NCBI GenBank assembly: GCA_964017065.1
Contig: OZ024785.1
Location: 14,791,965 to 14,855,964 of the forward strand
Direction of reading: 5' to 3'
DNA: 64,000 nt
From: Haliclona indistincta
Taxonomy: Eukaryota; Porifera; Demospongiae; Haplosclerida; Chalinidae
The position numbers were made by a program, and so were the translations under genes. Under the pieces are notes generated by a model. That model saw nothing but the letters and a program-made list of their open reading frames with translations. It did no database searches and was not told the origin of the DNA. Of this stretch, positions 1-26,800 are shown piece after piece. How positions within the stretch are numbered: position 1 is the first letter of the stretch; the number at the start of each line of letters is the position of its first letter.

Positions 1-1956
1 AGAAAACTTGTAATCAAGGCTTGTAAAAAGAGAAAACAGTCACTAGTGGAAATATGCTACTCCATTATCATCATTATTTCTCTTCTTTATCCACACAAGC
101 TAATGGAGGGCAAACAGATGGCATACACAATTACACATGTGTATTATGACATGTTCAGGGGAATTCAGCCTTTTCTGGGAATAACAGAATAGTCACAAGT
201 ACTACCTTTGTTATGTGTACTGACACCAAATCTTTTCCCCAACATTGTTCAAGAATGTTATCGGTGACTCTAGAGTCTATAAAACAATGCAGAGTTGACA
301 CCAGTTCAAGCCAAAACAAAAAACAGTCTCATGGACAGAACATAACAATACACCAGCTAGCTAGCAACAGGAAATACTAGGATAAATAATTCCCGCGAAA
401 CGACATAAAACACTTCACAGTAGATGAGTGGATATTCCGAGGAAGCACACAATATAGAATTATAAACATCCTGTAAGTAAGTTAGAAAAGCATAAGACCT
501 CTTTCTAAGAATCAACAATACATTGTACAGTAGCTTCCAGGGATGAGGAAACACAACTGCTAACTTCCTGTGATATGCTAATTCGTCAAAATCAACAGGC
601 ATGTAGTACATCAAGTAAATAATAAGAAAATACACTGTAGCATTGTATTTAGGAGTATAGCGCAAGATACACAATAGTAGAATGCTGTCATTTTTAGTAA
701 TGGCAGAGTACAACCTAACACGTTCCTTCACATAAGTTGAAATAGTCCAAAACTGACCACAACTAAACAAGAGAGGTCAGGGTACATGTATATCATACAA
801 ATAAAGCCTTAAACAATGTAAAGTTTTTCAACCTTTAGATTATTTTGAGCAAGCATCGATTTTGAAAATGTCGTACTGGTATTATGTAGAGTAATCGATG
901 TGTAACTCATAAGCAAGCTGCACACATGATGACAATGACATCATAGCATAGGAACAAACAGCATCCCTGCTGGCAGGTGGTGAGGTGACCTGGTCAATTA
1001 TCATAAATCAAATTACTGGGCAGACATTTTTGAAATACTTGATAACCAATCCCACATACACAATTTCGAGTATGCAACAAAATTTTTCAAATGCACAGAA
1101 ATAAGAGAGGTCAAAATAAAGTTTAAACTGATTTTTCCGAATGCAAATCTTTTCCTTTATGACCATAAAAGGCTGGTGACGACTCTTTCGTAGAGTGCAT
1201 CGTACATAGTCCATCGTACTATGGTACACGACAGTATAAAGTGCTGTACTGTACACATCATGATAGTTTATAACAAGAGGGAGTTGTGAGAAGAGCATTG
1301 AAATCAGATTAACTACAACATGTTGATACTATAGTCACATGATTAATTGAATTAATGAGTATTAATTGGATTATTTCGTACATCGACTTTGAACTTGTAA
1401 CATCTGACATGTGCTAGAACAATAATACGACAACACCGACAGTAGGCGAGGTACAGAGTGGGACAGCACAGGAACAGCAAGTCTGTTGCTGGATATACTC
1501 CAGTGCAGTGTTGTGAAATAATGTGTTTGTTCAGAAGTAACCGATATTATAAGGATTCTGTTTGTGTATGAAATGAGAATACAATGAGTGTTACTAATGT
1601 CAATAGTAAGATGGTTTACGTGTTTGTACGATATAGCCATTTGCAGATTCAGTGTGGTAACTAATATACTAGTCAGATTTCAAAATAGTGTTCAATGCTC
1701 ATCTACAATGCCTAGCAACAGTACTGGTAAACAACATATGACAGCTACACAAACCAAGTTGACTAAAATCAACATATTTTAGATCTCCCCAAACAGGTGC
1801 ACTACAATATCCCACAGACAACCCCACTTAATAACTACATGAAGATGTACTAAACTATGCTTGTACATAGTAAAAAGGATTTCCCAAGGTAGGCATGGTC
1901 AGCTATTTAATAACTACAGGTAATAACTACATGAGAGGAGGTGTGGTTTGACTCAC
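1..1956. other. Left flank, probable sulfatase intron 8, no coding exon found
   Basis: I find no further sulfatase motif on the minus strand here. A 137-codon minus-strand ORF at 357-770 resembles nothing I recognise and lacks domain features. 1160-1450 is one arm of a long inverted repeat whose partner is at 7120-7405. Confidence 0.5.
1160..1450 (+). repeat. Inverted-repeat arm, left copy
   Basis: About 290 bp matching the reverse complement of 7120-7405 with scattered mismatches, including the block around GTACATCGACTTTGAACTTG at 1379-1398. The arms enclose sulfatase exon 8 and most of intron 7. Confidence 0.85.
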
Positions 1957-15573
<13,617 letters not shown>

Positions 15574-15696
15574 ATTTAATATTCCCGCGAGAGACCATGA
15601 ATATCATTATTAAAATTAATCGTAATCTTGCGATAATCTTGAGCTGGGCGCGTAAATTGTGCCAGCCCCGCCCAACATTAGCAACTCCAAGTGAAG
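15574..15696. promoter_or_regulatory. Short bidirectional promoter between sulfatase and K1
   Basis: Only 123 bp separate the sulfatase ATG (minus, 15573) from the K1 ATG (plus, 15697). The interval holds CCCGCG and GGGCGCG words and, at 15663-15684, the GC-box block (CAGCCCCGCCCAACATTAGC) conserved upstream of all six Kelch-kinase genes. No TATA box is apparent. Shared promoter use is inferred from the geometry. Confidence 0.6.
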
Positions 15697-18277
15697 ATGA
15701 CGACATTCAGCCCTAGTTATGGTTATGCTCCTCTGCCTCGCGGTGCTCACACAACACTCTGTGTTGATGGTAGCATATACCAGTGGGGAGGATGGATGGA
15801 TGGTATACCACGAGTACACGATAGTCTAGGGAAGAAAGCGTTCCTGTCTAGTGTCGACGTGTTTCAACTAGTCCTAGGGGGCTGGATACGGCGGGAGACC
15901 AGCGGAACACCTCCACTAGGAGTAGAGAAATATTGCTGTGCTGCAGTGGGTGACTCACTCTATTATTTTGGTGGTTACTGTGGACATGATCAGTGCTGTC
16001 ATAATAGTGTCCACAAGCTGAGCATATCGTCCCTTCAATGGACGATGCTATCTCCCACTACATCTAAGAGTGGGGCACCGATGAGGAAGAGTGGCAGTGG
16101 TATGGTAGGATTCAGGGATGGTGAGGAGGACATCTTGTGTGTAGTAGCAGGATGTGGTCTTACTCCATCACATCGTCAACCTGGAGCACAGTATGAAGCT
16201 ACTGTTGGTTTAACCAGGTGTAATGAACAACACATGTTCAGTCTAAGCACTAGTGAGTATAGTAATAATTATTACTTGATAAGCATGCTGAGTATGACAA
16301 CACTGATTGTGTTCTTGTTTTATCTTTTGATTGTAATTTCACTATTCTCGATGCTCTAGTCTATTCTCTTGTGTATTGTGTTATTACCCGTGCGCAGTAT
16401 GCGCCAGGGTTGTGTGTTAGTGTCCGCCTAAGCGCACGTAGGTAATAAAAAAACACGCCTGTTTGCGTCTTACCGCTCCTCGAATACACTCTCTGCAGCT
16501 TCTTCACTGAATTTATAGTCCTATGAAGACGTTTTCTGTGCTGGCAAGCCTTGATCTTGTGCCTAATCCATGGCTTTCTAAAGCTACATGTCCTTGTAAG
16601 AGCAATTTACGACATGGTGGGTGTGTCACCCAACCTCCTATCTATGTCGACGTCCTGGCCTGCAGTCAGTCTCACATGTAACGTTAAACTTCTTGACGTA
16701 CAGTAGGGTACCACTTTTTCTTGAGGCCTTCTATGATGTGCCAATCAACTGTTAGTCTGTTAGTGCATGTCAGTATGGTAGCTATAACGCTATCATCAAT
16801 TTATCTGGAGCTGCATGTCTATTGACTAGCTGTTGCAGTCATGCTGGAGTAGTCATGCATGTGCTAACTAGACAGCACAGGGGTATGTGTTCATTAGAAC
16901 TCTAGTTGAGTGAGATGTGATGTCATCACCTCCTGCAGGAAAGTGGAGCTCACCAAGAGTCACTGGACAGCCTCCTCCTCCATGTAGTAGCTTCACTTTG
17001 ACTCCAGTGGGTAAGAGGAGAGCTGCACTCTTTGGTGGTAGTAGTGGACTACTAACCGCAATTGATGACCTACTGGTAGTTGAGCTGACCAAACACTCTG
17101 TGGTGAGTGTGTGACAGTGAGCTGTGTTAATCCACTTGTTAGTAACTCACTCACACATCATGTACTCACAGTACACTATCTTATTGTGTTGTACTAACCC
17201 ATCTGCTCTTACCAGCACTGGACCAAGATTAACAAACCTGTCAACCGTTCAGTGAAATGGCCTACTGAGAGGTGTTGTCATGCTGCTGCATGTGTGAGTG
17301 GACCACTACTAGCGATAATGGGAGGGACGAGGCGTGATGATAAATGGAATACAATCAGTGATTGTTGGATTCATGACTTCAGTACAATGAAGTGGAAGAA
17401 GGTAATTTGTTTCGTACATGTGACTGTATCAGATACTTTATGTATGGTTTTGGTCTTCAGCTACCACTCCCTGACACTGTGACTGAGCATGTGTGGCACT
17501 CACTCTCTGCAATACAATTATCACCACACAATGTGTTGCTGGTAGCTTTTGGTGGACGGAGATCACTCGATAGTGATAAATTATCTGACACTGTCCTCAT
17601 TGAATTGAGTGAGTGTGATGCTCAATGCAGTACAGTCAGTAGCTATAGTGACACAAACTAGCTGCGCAGTACTCATAACAGCTCCTCTCTTCATGCAGTC
17701 CAGGGAGGAGATGGTCAGTGGGTGGTGGGGAAAGTAGGACAATCCTTGGAAGACAAGAGGGTGTACCAACAATTGTTGTCAGAGGGAAGGAGGAGGGTGA
17801 AGGAACGCAGTGATATGCTCTGTGAGGTGACACATAGTTCCCTCTGACAATGCTGTTAGTAATGGTGGCTATATAGCTACCAAATCACACAACAACAACT
17901 AGACAGCTGGGGAGAGCAAGAGAGATTGAGCCTAAACAAATGACATACATTCAGCAACTGACTAGAGAGAAGGAACAAGTGACTAGAGAGAAGGAACAAG
18001 TGACTAGAGAGAAAAAACAGGTTTGCTCGTTGTACAACTTACTAGCATTTGTAATGTGTGAGAAAAATTGACACAGACTGTCTGGAACTGTGCACAGCCA
18101 CTGGTTTGTCACTGCATGCGCTCTGTGTAGCCACTATGTGTTGTTTTTATGTACCTCATTGTTCAGCATAGTACTTAAGCTACTTGCATGATCACAGTCT
18201 GCTATTCTGCTGTACTGTCATTATAGTTATAACTAGTACATTCATGGAATGGCAGGGGCGAGCCTGAGCATTGATAA

Positions 18278-20192
18278 AGAAAATTAAAAGATTTCTATCA
18301 AAATCAAAAGGATGTAGGGTTGTGAAATCTACCACTGGTTCACAATGTAAACTAACAAGGAACAAGCATGGAATGGTAACACAATTGACTTGCTAACAGA
18401 CCATAGATCCCTACATCAGTGGCTGGTGTGGTTGACCTACTTGTTGACTGCTGACACCCGACGTGCATTCAGCTTGTGTACAGCCACTGATGTAGGGATC
18501 TATGGTCTGTTAGCAAGTCAATTGTGTTACCATTCCATGCTTGTTCCTTGTTAGTTTACATTGTGAACCAGTGGTAGATTTCACAACCCTACATCCTTTT
18601 GATTTCGATAGAAATCTTTTTAATTTCCTTGTTTGTGTCCTTTTTACTTTTTTTAGTGAAGTGCAGTTCAAATATCATGGACGTCTTTGTTCCACCATTG
18701 GTTTAGCTTCTTGTTGTTGATGGCTTTTCTTTACTTTAGACTTGTAGCAAAAAATATTTGTTATGTTATGCTATACTATCAGCTCGCCTACGCACGTATG
18801 CATGCAGTGCATACGAGCCCCGCCCACACTAGTTTGTTGACCTGTACTGTACGGCGGTTATAATTTATATCTGGCAAACGCAGAATGGTGATCCTATAGC
18901 TCGCCGTTCTTCGAAGACTCCATAGAGATGTGTTCTGCGTGAACCATACGGCGCGGAGATACTCAAGCTAGTGCTTGGTCACGTGCGCTAACCACTGCTT
19001 AGTCATGTGCGTATTTAGCCTCGCCTCCAGGCTAGATATCATAATAATATAGCCTGGTACAGACTGTCTACGCATGCGCGCAATATCCACACTAATAATA
19101 AGATAATTATATTCATGATTTTTGCAAGTAGCTGTATTTTCCTAGCCATGGGCATTCGTGCAGTCAGAGTCGCTGCGTGCAGTTTGCTTGCCTATTGATA
19201 GGCATCGAATATAGCAAATTTCAGCAATGCAGTATTAGCCATCGCGGAGCTACGAGCTCGCCCTGTGAAGACTAAGCACGATTGATTGTACACACTCTTT
19301 CTTTAGTTGTGCGGAAGGTACGAAGCTAAAACTGCTCGAGCATGCTCATCTGCCATCTGTGCAGGAATCCATGCGATGTTTTCGCCGAGCGCTGCTCGTA
19401 CGCGATATTACAGCTACGTGGTGCCAGACAGCACAGCCTGCGTTGCTGTAATATCGCGTACGAGCAGCACCATTCCAGCTTTGCCAACTCTCTCAAGAGC
19501 ATATTTTACAGCGTCATTGAAGGTATCGGTCGCAGTAACAGTAGCGCTAGCTGAGCGCTAGTCATTGTTGATGTAAATTGGAACGGACGTATATCTAAAC
19601 GTGCGCGAACAAATTCACGGAACGTACACGGTGTTTTACTAATTACACCAGTTTTGGTGTAATTTTGGAGCATGCGCAGACAGTCTGTACCAGGCCATCT
19701 CTCAGCTTTGGGGGAGTGGCCTGGAGGCGAGGCTAGTGCGTATTGCGCAATCACATTAATGGCGTCTAACACTTAGCTGACAATGGATCACGATCGAGAA
19801 ATCGCGGAATTTATATCGCCATTTCGCTAAAAACTAAGTTCAAAAGGCGCATGCCAGGAGAATTTCACGACTGTTCGTGGGTGTTTTGGTCCCGGCACTG
19901 CTCGCGTAAAGGTGCTAGACGAGTGGAAGAAAGAAGAAGAATAAGAAGAAAACGAAGATGACGAAACTCGATTTTCACCGTTTCCAGGTTCGTCACTTTA
20001 GTAACAATTTCGAGCAATCTCCTTGCTACTGTAAGATGGAGCTACGCCAGAGAGCAGATTTAGATGCCTTTTGACGTATAAAATTCATCACCAGGCGAAA
20101 TATCAGCGTTTGAACGCTAATACATTGTATGTAGCCGCCATCTTTTTTTTTTCTCGTTCAACCCTACATAGGGAGGCACTACCGTGCCTCCC
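18278..20192. mobile_element. Element E2, inserted in E1 (K1 only)
   Basis: Flanked by TAA (18275-18277 and 20193-20195). K3 lacks it at the matching site (GCATTGATATAATTT at about 36094). It starts AGAAAATTAAAAGATTTC, has 155-bp foldback arms in its first 360 bp and ends with the small hairpin GGGAGGCACTACCGTGCCTCCC (split here as 18-mers GGGAGGCACTACCGTGCC and TACCGTGCCTCCC). Two relatives interrupt K6. A 3-bp TAA duplication fits PIF/Harbinger-type insertion, but no transposase is encoded. Confidence 0.82.
19016..19735. mobile_element. Element E3, nested in E2, 17-bp TIR and 9-bp TSD
   Basis: 720 bp. Perfect terminal inverted repeat TAGCCTCGCCTCCAGGC. Target duplication GTGCGTATT at 19007-19015 and 19736-19744. 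Both E2 relatives in K6 lack it. It holds a second inverted pair (CCTGGTACAGACTGTCT) and a 24-bp-arm hairpin near 19389-19475. The 9-bp duplication fits Mutator-like elements; it is non-autonomous. Confidence 0.88.
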
Positions 20193-22360
20193 TAATAATT
20201 TAGCCTCGTTAGTGTAGAGTACTGTTGTGTATAACATTATAATAATTATTTGCACCAGGTTATGTGGTGAGTCCAGATTTAGTAGATAAGTTTGTATTAT
20301 GTGAACACCAGTTACACCACAGATTTTTGTGCTATAATGTAACAGCGCTAATGGGTTTGTTGATGGTGAATAGAATCAGTGCAGTTCAATAGTTTGGTTA
20401 TGTTCAGATATGGTGCACTCTCCAACTATCTCTTGCTGAGTGTGTTCCTTGCCTAGGCGTCATGGGAACAATGTACCTGGAAGATGTGATGAGTAGGGTT
20501 CCTCGGTCTCCTCACTCACTGCAGGCTCTACTGCTATCACACACGAGCTCATTAGACGTACCTAAGTTACTGTTTGCTCTGTTGTAGCTACTGCTTTCCG
20601 CCGGCGTCTCCGGTAGGCCCTTTGATATTCCCTTTGTCGCTCCAGTCGTCCGCTTTCACGTTGATCGGGTGACTCTGCCTCTCATCGTCGCTTTCTGGTA
20701 GCGGCCTTGTCGTGTAAAAGTTATTGCTTTTCAGGTGTCTCTGATCTCTGTTGTTGTCGTCCCTGAGTCATGCATCATTGCCAGAATGCCAGGTATCTTG
20801 TTTGAAACCAAGCGCCAATTATAATGTGCACACGTGCTAAAAAGGGCGTTTCCTAGTTCTCGGGAACATTGAGAAAGGACAAACGCTACACTCGTGACAG
20901 ATAGATTCATTCCCCGCCGCGTGGGCCATTGTGCCAATCAATTTGGGGCTCGCTCAGGCTCGCCCCAATAATTATTGTTAATTTTCAGTTGAATTTCTAA
21001 TTCCATTTTATGATTGATGATTTTCAGTCAAATTGATCAATATAAATTATGCGGTTTTCTATAGGCATTGTTTTTTGTTCCGATCCTTGTAGAGAGAGCA
21101 ACAGCTGACTAGACAAGTCCAAGAATTGATCACTAGTAAGAATCAAGTGGTGAGAGAGAACCATCAGCTCCAGCAGTCACAGCGAGAGGTAAATGAGCTA
21201 CTCAATGAAAAATAATAAAACGTTAAGCTCTCACATCTTGTAGGCACAAGAGATAGTGCAGCAACTGATGAGAGAGAAAGATAAACTAGTGAGTGAGAAG
21301 GAGGAGTTAGTGAGAGAGAACCATCAACTCCAGCAGTCACAGCAAGAGGTAAGCTAGCTTCTCAATGAAAAATATAAAAAATTTTAGCTCTCACCTCTTG
21401 TAGGCACAAGAGAGAGAGAGCAGCAACTGATGAGAGAGAAGGAGGAGCTCCAGGCAGCCAACACTAGAGGACAGGAAGAGGTCCAGCAGCTCAGACAGCA
21501 GGTCAGTGATAGTAACATCATTGTACATGGTCACTCTCATCTCCGTCAGCTGTCAGTCATGACCATTGCTGAGGAGAGAGAGGAGCAGCCCCACTGGGTG
21601 GTGAGGAGAGAGGAGGTGGAGCTGGCCGAGGAGGTGCTGGGCAAAGGAGGCTGGGGTGAAGTGAGGGTCGCCAAGTTCCGTGGTCTGCGTGTAGCTGCAA
21701 AGTTCCTGCACGATGTAATCCTGTCCAATTACAATCGTCGACTGTTTGTACGAGAGATGATAATGGCTGCCAAGCTACGCCATCCTCACCTCCTGCTATT
21801 TATCGGAGCCACGAGGGAGGGACAAGCCATCATACTAACGCAGCTGATGCCGACCAGCCTGCGCAAAGAGCTGGAGAAAGAAGTTAAGCTACCTCGAGTT
21901 CACATCACCTCCATTAGCCAAGATGTTGGTCGTGCTCTCTGCTACCTTCACCAATGGCAGCCCCACCCAATAATCCATCGTGACATCAGCAGTGCCAATG
22001 TTCTTCTTGAGCCTATCTCCAATGGCTGCTGGCGAGCTAAGGTGTCCGACTATGGATCGGCCAACTTCATGAATCTCGTCTCCATGCACCACCATCGGTC
22101 CTGGTAACCCAACCTATGCTGCTCCTGAGGCCAGCTCTCCTCGTCAACACTCAACCAAAATGGACGTGTATAGCTACGGTATCCTCCTAGTGGAGATGTG
22201 CCTCGGAGAGCTCCCTGAGTCCCAACCAGAACGTCAGCAAAGACAGATCCAGCGCATCCAGTGGGTCAGCATGGTCTCCCTCATTAGGAGGTGCACCAGT
22301 GAAAGACCAGCTCATCGTCCCACCATGAGCAATGTCATGGACCTACTGGCTAGGATATAG

Positions 22361-23830
22361 AGCTGACTACACATGATACTACTGTACATCAACATACTAC
22401 ATGTAACTACTGTGTGTGTCCTCTTAATTAAATTTCAAATTTTATGTCTTGATTTCAAATATCTGTGAGTCTTAGAATCTCAGTGTAGCTGAACAAGACA
22501 ATTATACTAAACTATAATGTTAGTTCTTGTATTAGTGTGTGATCATGGGCACGAGTGCTAGCTGTCAGATTTGCAGTAATCGCGTGATATTCAGGATTAG
22601 CTTCCTCGTTGATCTCAAACCCATCAGTTGACTATCAGTAGCTGCATGTGTCATGAGTGGAGCAGCTTCATCATCAGATGATCATGAGTCATTATCAGTG
22701 ACTACTTGACTATCATCAGATCTACCATCGAATAATCTGTTAACAACCTATCATGAGAGAGAGATGAAGAGGAGGGAGGGAAACGAAATTATTAGATTAT
22801 AATTATTCGTAATGTGCAAAAATAAGTTAAAACCTGCAATGCCGCACTAAAGGCATTATTCCTCGTGATCTAGGGAATCAGTTTTGTGATGAGGTCCAGT
22901 TAAGGCCCATGTGTAATTAGACCTTTTCGTTTAAGAGGCAAAAGAATGCAATTAGCAATAATTAATTTGTACGTCACATCCGTAGTAAAGCTGAAGCTGC
23001 TTTTTCAATGGAGAATAAGCTAGTTTTGAACTGCGCGGGCTTTGTAGCGCAACCGAATATTCCAGAATAAGAGCAGTAGAAGAGAACTTTCGTCTTCCTA
23101 GTGTCTGTTAGTTTTTGTTCAGTTGCTCTACTTACTGCGTGTGCTGACTTCCAGCGGTCTATAGTACGTATCACATCTCAGGGAACTAATGGCAGCTACC
23201 AGTGCAGACAACACCGTCGTATTTACAGAAGACGATGTTCCTGGAGCAAGCCTACATCCACCATACGACAAACACACTACAACACAGCTTCGTCGGTGCT
23301 AGCTAGGTCATATGTAGCCTCGAGGCTAGGTCATATGTTGCCTTATCTCAGAACTCGGCCCACACTGTAAGTAGAACGACGGAACAATTCAAATGCAAGC
23401 GTATACAGGAAAGATGAAAGTTTTATTCTATTGCTCTTATTTAGGAATATTCGGCGGCTTTGCAAGACCCGCGCAGTTTGAAAGTAGTTCATTTCTCTAT
23501 TGACGTAATGTAAAATCACTGCAAACAAAGGCCCAGCCTTACTATACTACGGATGTAAAATTTCAATTAATTATGACGCATCTATGACGCGCCAACATTC
23601 CATCGCCTTAAACGAAAAGCTATTCTGCAATAAAATACTGTTATCACTTATCAGCTGTCTGTACCTACTTTACACTGTGGACCACAAATGTGGATTCATC
23701 AACACTCTTCAGTTATGAACTCTTGATGCCATAAATTTGAATTCGGATATTCCAATAAATTCACAAAGAGGGAGAAAAGTCTTGAGAAAAGGGGATGGAT
23801 GGTATGGCACTATAGTTGCCGCCAGCTGGA
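22361..23830. other. K1-K2 spacer with antisense ORF remnant and foldback element
   Basis: 22540-22740 matches the decaying antisense acidic ORF described at 50761-50925. 22922-23620 is a foldback insertion: left arm about 22922-23140, right arm about 23365-23620, ends CTTTTCGTTTAAG and CTTAAACGAAAAG. It is absent from the K3-K4 and K5-K6 spacers, where the flanks are joined (near 38815 and 50955). Confidence 0.7.
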
Positions 23831-23832
23831 AC

Positions 23833-23853
23833 CAGCCCCGCCCAGCATTGCAA
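23833..23853 (+). promoter_or_regulatory. Conserved GC-box promoter block of the Kelch-kinase family (K2)
   Basis: CAGCCCCGCCCAGCATTGCA, beginning 38 bp before the ATG. Equivalent blocks: K1 15663-15684, K3 31813-31834 (CCCCACCC), K4 39052-39074 (with a TGCA insertion), K5 46308-46329, K6 51194-51214. In K3 and K5 a transposon separates it from the start codon. It looks like an Sp/KLF-type site; the role is inferred. Confidence 0.6.
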
Positions 23854-23870
23854 ACTCACATGTTTTCAAG

Positions 23871-26800
23871 ATGGCGACATACAGCCCTAGACCTGCTCCT
23901 CTGCCTCGCAGTACTCACGCAACACTTTGTGTTCGTGGTAACCTATACCTGTGGGGAGGAAGGATGGATGGTATACCAGAGGTACACGATAGTCCAGCGA
24001 AGAGAATTTTCCTGTCTAGTGTGGACGTGTTTCAATCCGGCGACTGTGGTGATTGGATACAGCGGGAGACCAGTGGAACACCTCCACTGGGAGTAATGGG
24101 ATATTGCTGTGCTGCAGTGGGTGACTCGCTATATTATTTTGGTGGTTACTGTGGACATGATCAGTGCTATCATAATAGTGTGCACAAGCTGAGCACATCG
24201 TCCCTTCAATGGATGATGCTATCTCCCTCTACATCTGAGAGTGGGGCACCGATGAGGAAGAGTGGCAGTGGTATGGTAGCATTCAGGGATGGTCAGGAGG
24301 ACATCTTATGTGTAGTAGCAGGATGTGGTCTTACTCCATCACATCATCAACCTAGAGCACAGTATAAAGCTGGTCTTGGTGCTACCTGGTGCAATGAACA
24401 ACACATGTTCTGTCTAAGCACTAGTGAGTATAGTATTACTTGTTAAGCATGCTGTGTATGACAACTCTCATTGTGTTCTTGGTTTTATCTATTGATTGTA
24501 ATCTCACTATTCTCGATGCTCTAATCCATTCCCTTAATGTGTTGTGTATTGTGTTATTGAGTGAGAGATGATGTACTTCATCTCCTGCAGGAAAGTGGAG
24601 CTCACCAAGAGTCACTGGACAGCCTCCTCCTCCATGTCAAGCCTTCACTCTCACTCCAGTGGGTGAGAGGAGAGCTGCACTGTTTGGTGGTAGTATTGGA
24701 CCAGAAGCCGTTGGTGATGACCTACTGATAGTTGAGCTGACCAAACACACTGTGGTGAGTGTGTGATAGTGAGCTGGGTTGATCCACTTGATAGTAACTC
24801 ACTCACACATCATGTACTCACAGTACACTATCTTATTGTGTTGTACTAACCCTTCTGCTCTTACCAGCACTGGACCAAGATCAACAAACCTTCTGCTTTC
24901 AGCTTTGCAAAATGGCCTGTAAAGAGGTGTGGTCATGCTGCCACATGTGTGAGTGGTCCACTACTAGTGATAGTGGGAGGGAGCAGGTTTGATGACATAT
25001 GGACTACCATCATCGATTGTTGGCTTCATGACCTCACTACAATGAAGTGGAAGAAGGTAATTTGTGTTGTACATGTGTATCAGATACTGTATGTTTGGTT
25101 TTGGTCTTCAGCTACCACTCCCTGACTCTGTGACTGAGCGTGTGTACCACTCACTTTCTGCAATACAACTATCACCACACAATGCGTTGCTGGTAGCTTT
25201 TGGTGGACGGAGATCAATCTATAGTGATAAACTATCTGACACTGTCCTCATTGAATTGAGTGAGTATAATGAACATGTGATGCTCAATTGCAGTACAGTC
25301 AGTAGCTATAGTGTCACACACTGCACAGTGGTACTGGTGTACTGTAGACACATAACAGCTCCTCTCTTCATGCAGTCCAGGGAGGAGATGGTCAGTGGGA
25401 GGTGGGGAGAGTAGGACCAGCCTTGGAAGACAAGTGGGAGTACCAGCAGATGTTGTCAGAGGGAAGAAGAAGGAGGGTGGAGGGTAGCAGTGATCAGCTC
25501 CATGAGGTGAGACATGGTTACCTCTGACAATGCTGTTTGTAATGGTGGCTACCACATCACACAGCAACAAGTACAGCTGGAGAGAGCCAAAGAGGTTGAG
25601 CAACGACTGATGACAGAGCTTCAGCAACTGACTAGAGAGAAGGAACAAGTGACTAGAGATAAGGAACAGGTTTGCTCGTTGTACAACTTACTAGCATGTG
25701 TTTTGAAAAGAATGTTGGCATTCCTTTCTGGTTTCCACCATTTTATGTGTTTGTAGAGAGAGCAGCAACTGATGAGACAAGTCCAGGAATTGTTCACTAT
25801 TAAGAATCAAGTAGTGAGAGAGAACCATCAGCTCCAGCAGTCACACCAAGAGGTAAACCAGCTGCTCGAATAAAACTAGTAAACAGATTAGCTCTCACCT
25901 CTTGTAGGCACGAGAGTTAGTGCAGCAACTGATGAGAGGGAATGATCAACTAGTGATAGAGAAAGATCAACTAGTGAGAGAGAAGGAGGAGCTCCAGGCA
26001 GCCAACACTAGAGGACAAGAAGAGGTCCAGCAGATCAGACAGCAGGTCAGTGATAGTGACATCATCATACTATTACAATGGTCACTGTCATTCCCATCAG
26101 CTGTCAGTCATGAGCATTGCTGAGGGGAGAGAGGAGCAGCCCCACTGGGTGGTGAGGAGAGAGGAGGTGGAGCTGACCGATGAGACGCTGGGCAGAGGAG
26201 GCTGGGGTGAAGTGAGGGTCGCCAATTTCCGTGGTCTGCGTGTAGCTGCTAAGTTCCTGCACGACATAATCCTGTCTAATTACAATCGTCGAATGTTTGT
26301 ACGAGAGATGAAAATGGCTGCCAAGCTACGCCATCCTCACCTCCTGCTATTTATCGGAGCCACGAGGGAGGGACAAGCCATCATACTAACAGAGCTGATG
26401 CCGACTAGCCTGCGCAAGGAGCTGGAGGAAGAAGTTGAGCTACCTCGAGTTCACATCACCTCTATTTGTCAAGATGTTGGTCATGCTCTCTGCTACCTTC
26501 ACCAATGGAAGCCCCACCCAATAATACATCGTGACATCAGCAGTGCCAATGTTCTTCTTGAGCCTCTCCCCAATGGCTGCTGGCGAGCTAAGGTGTCCGA
26601 CTATGGATCGGCCAACTTCATGAATCTCGTCTCCACCACCATCGGTCCTGGTAACCCAACCTATGCTGCTCCTGAGGCCAGCTCTCCTCGTCAACACTCA
26701 CCCAAAATGGACGTGTATAGCTACGGTATCCTCCTAGTGGAGATGTGCCTCGGAGAGCTCCCTGAGTCTCAATCAGAACGTCAGCAAGAACAGATCCAGC

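Larger units (their letters stand above)
18255..20966. mobile_element. DNA element E1 in K1 intron 6, carrying nested E2 and E3
   Basis: Ends are the 15-bp inverted repeat GGGGCGAGCCTGAGC. The same element without nested insertions is at 36079-36878 in K3 intron 6 (800 bp), so it predates the K1/K3 duplication. No transposase ORF; the conserved 68-codon minus-strand ORF inside shows no domain. Confidence 0.8.
15697..22360 (+). pseudogene. Kelch-coiled coil-TKL kinase gene K1, two frameshifts
   Basis: Exons: 15697-16252, 16939-17102, 17216-17401, 17461-17608, 17699-17826, 17907-18020, 21093-21188, 21244-21348, 21404-21501, 21550-22360. The Kelch exons (1-4) and the coil start are open and in phase. 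Exon 9 is 98 nt, against 96 in K3: an extra AG in an AG run shifts the frame and soon gives TGA. Exon 10 is 811 nt, against 807: an extra TGCA near 22084 breaks the kinase after the DYG motif. The start is the ATG at 15697 (MTTFSPSYGY); the GTG six bases upstream is not needed. Intron 6 is 3.1 kb because of nested transposons. The usual exon 6 acceptor is mutated (CACACAA for CACACAG), so a later ACAG at 17906 is assumed. It is either a recent pseudogene or a haplotype with sequence errors. Confidence 0.8.

Noticed and set aside
357..770. 137-codon minus-strand ORF as a gene
   Set aside because: No recognisable family or domain, no promoter or splice context, and it probably lies within the sulfatase intron.
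20731..20937. 68-codon minus-strand ORF conserved between K1 and K3 intron 6
   Set aside because: It lies in transposon E1 and its conservation reflects recent duplication of the whole element; no domain or coding bias seen.
23737..24096. Alternative frame upstream of and over Kelch exon 1 (MNSDIPINSQ...)
   Set aside because: Starts in the spacer before the GC-box block and runs out of frame through the Kelch exon; the ATG at 23871 fits all paralogues.
26440..26697. 85-codon antisense ORFs inside every kinase exon
   Set aside because: Shadow frames of the conserved kinase sequence; they repeat wherever the kinase exon repeats.
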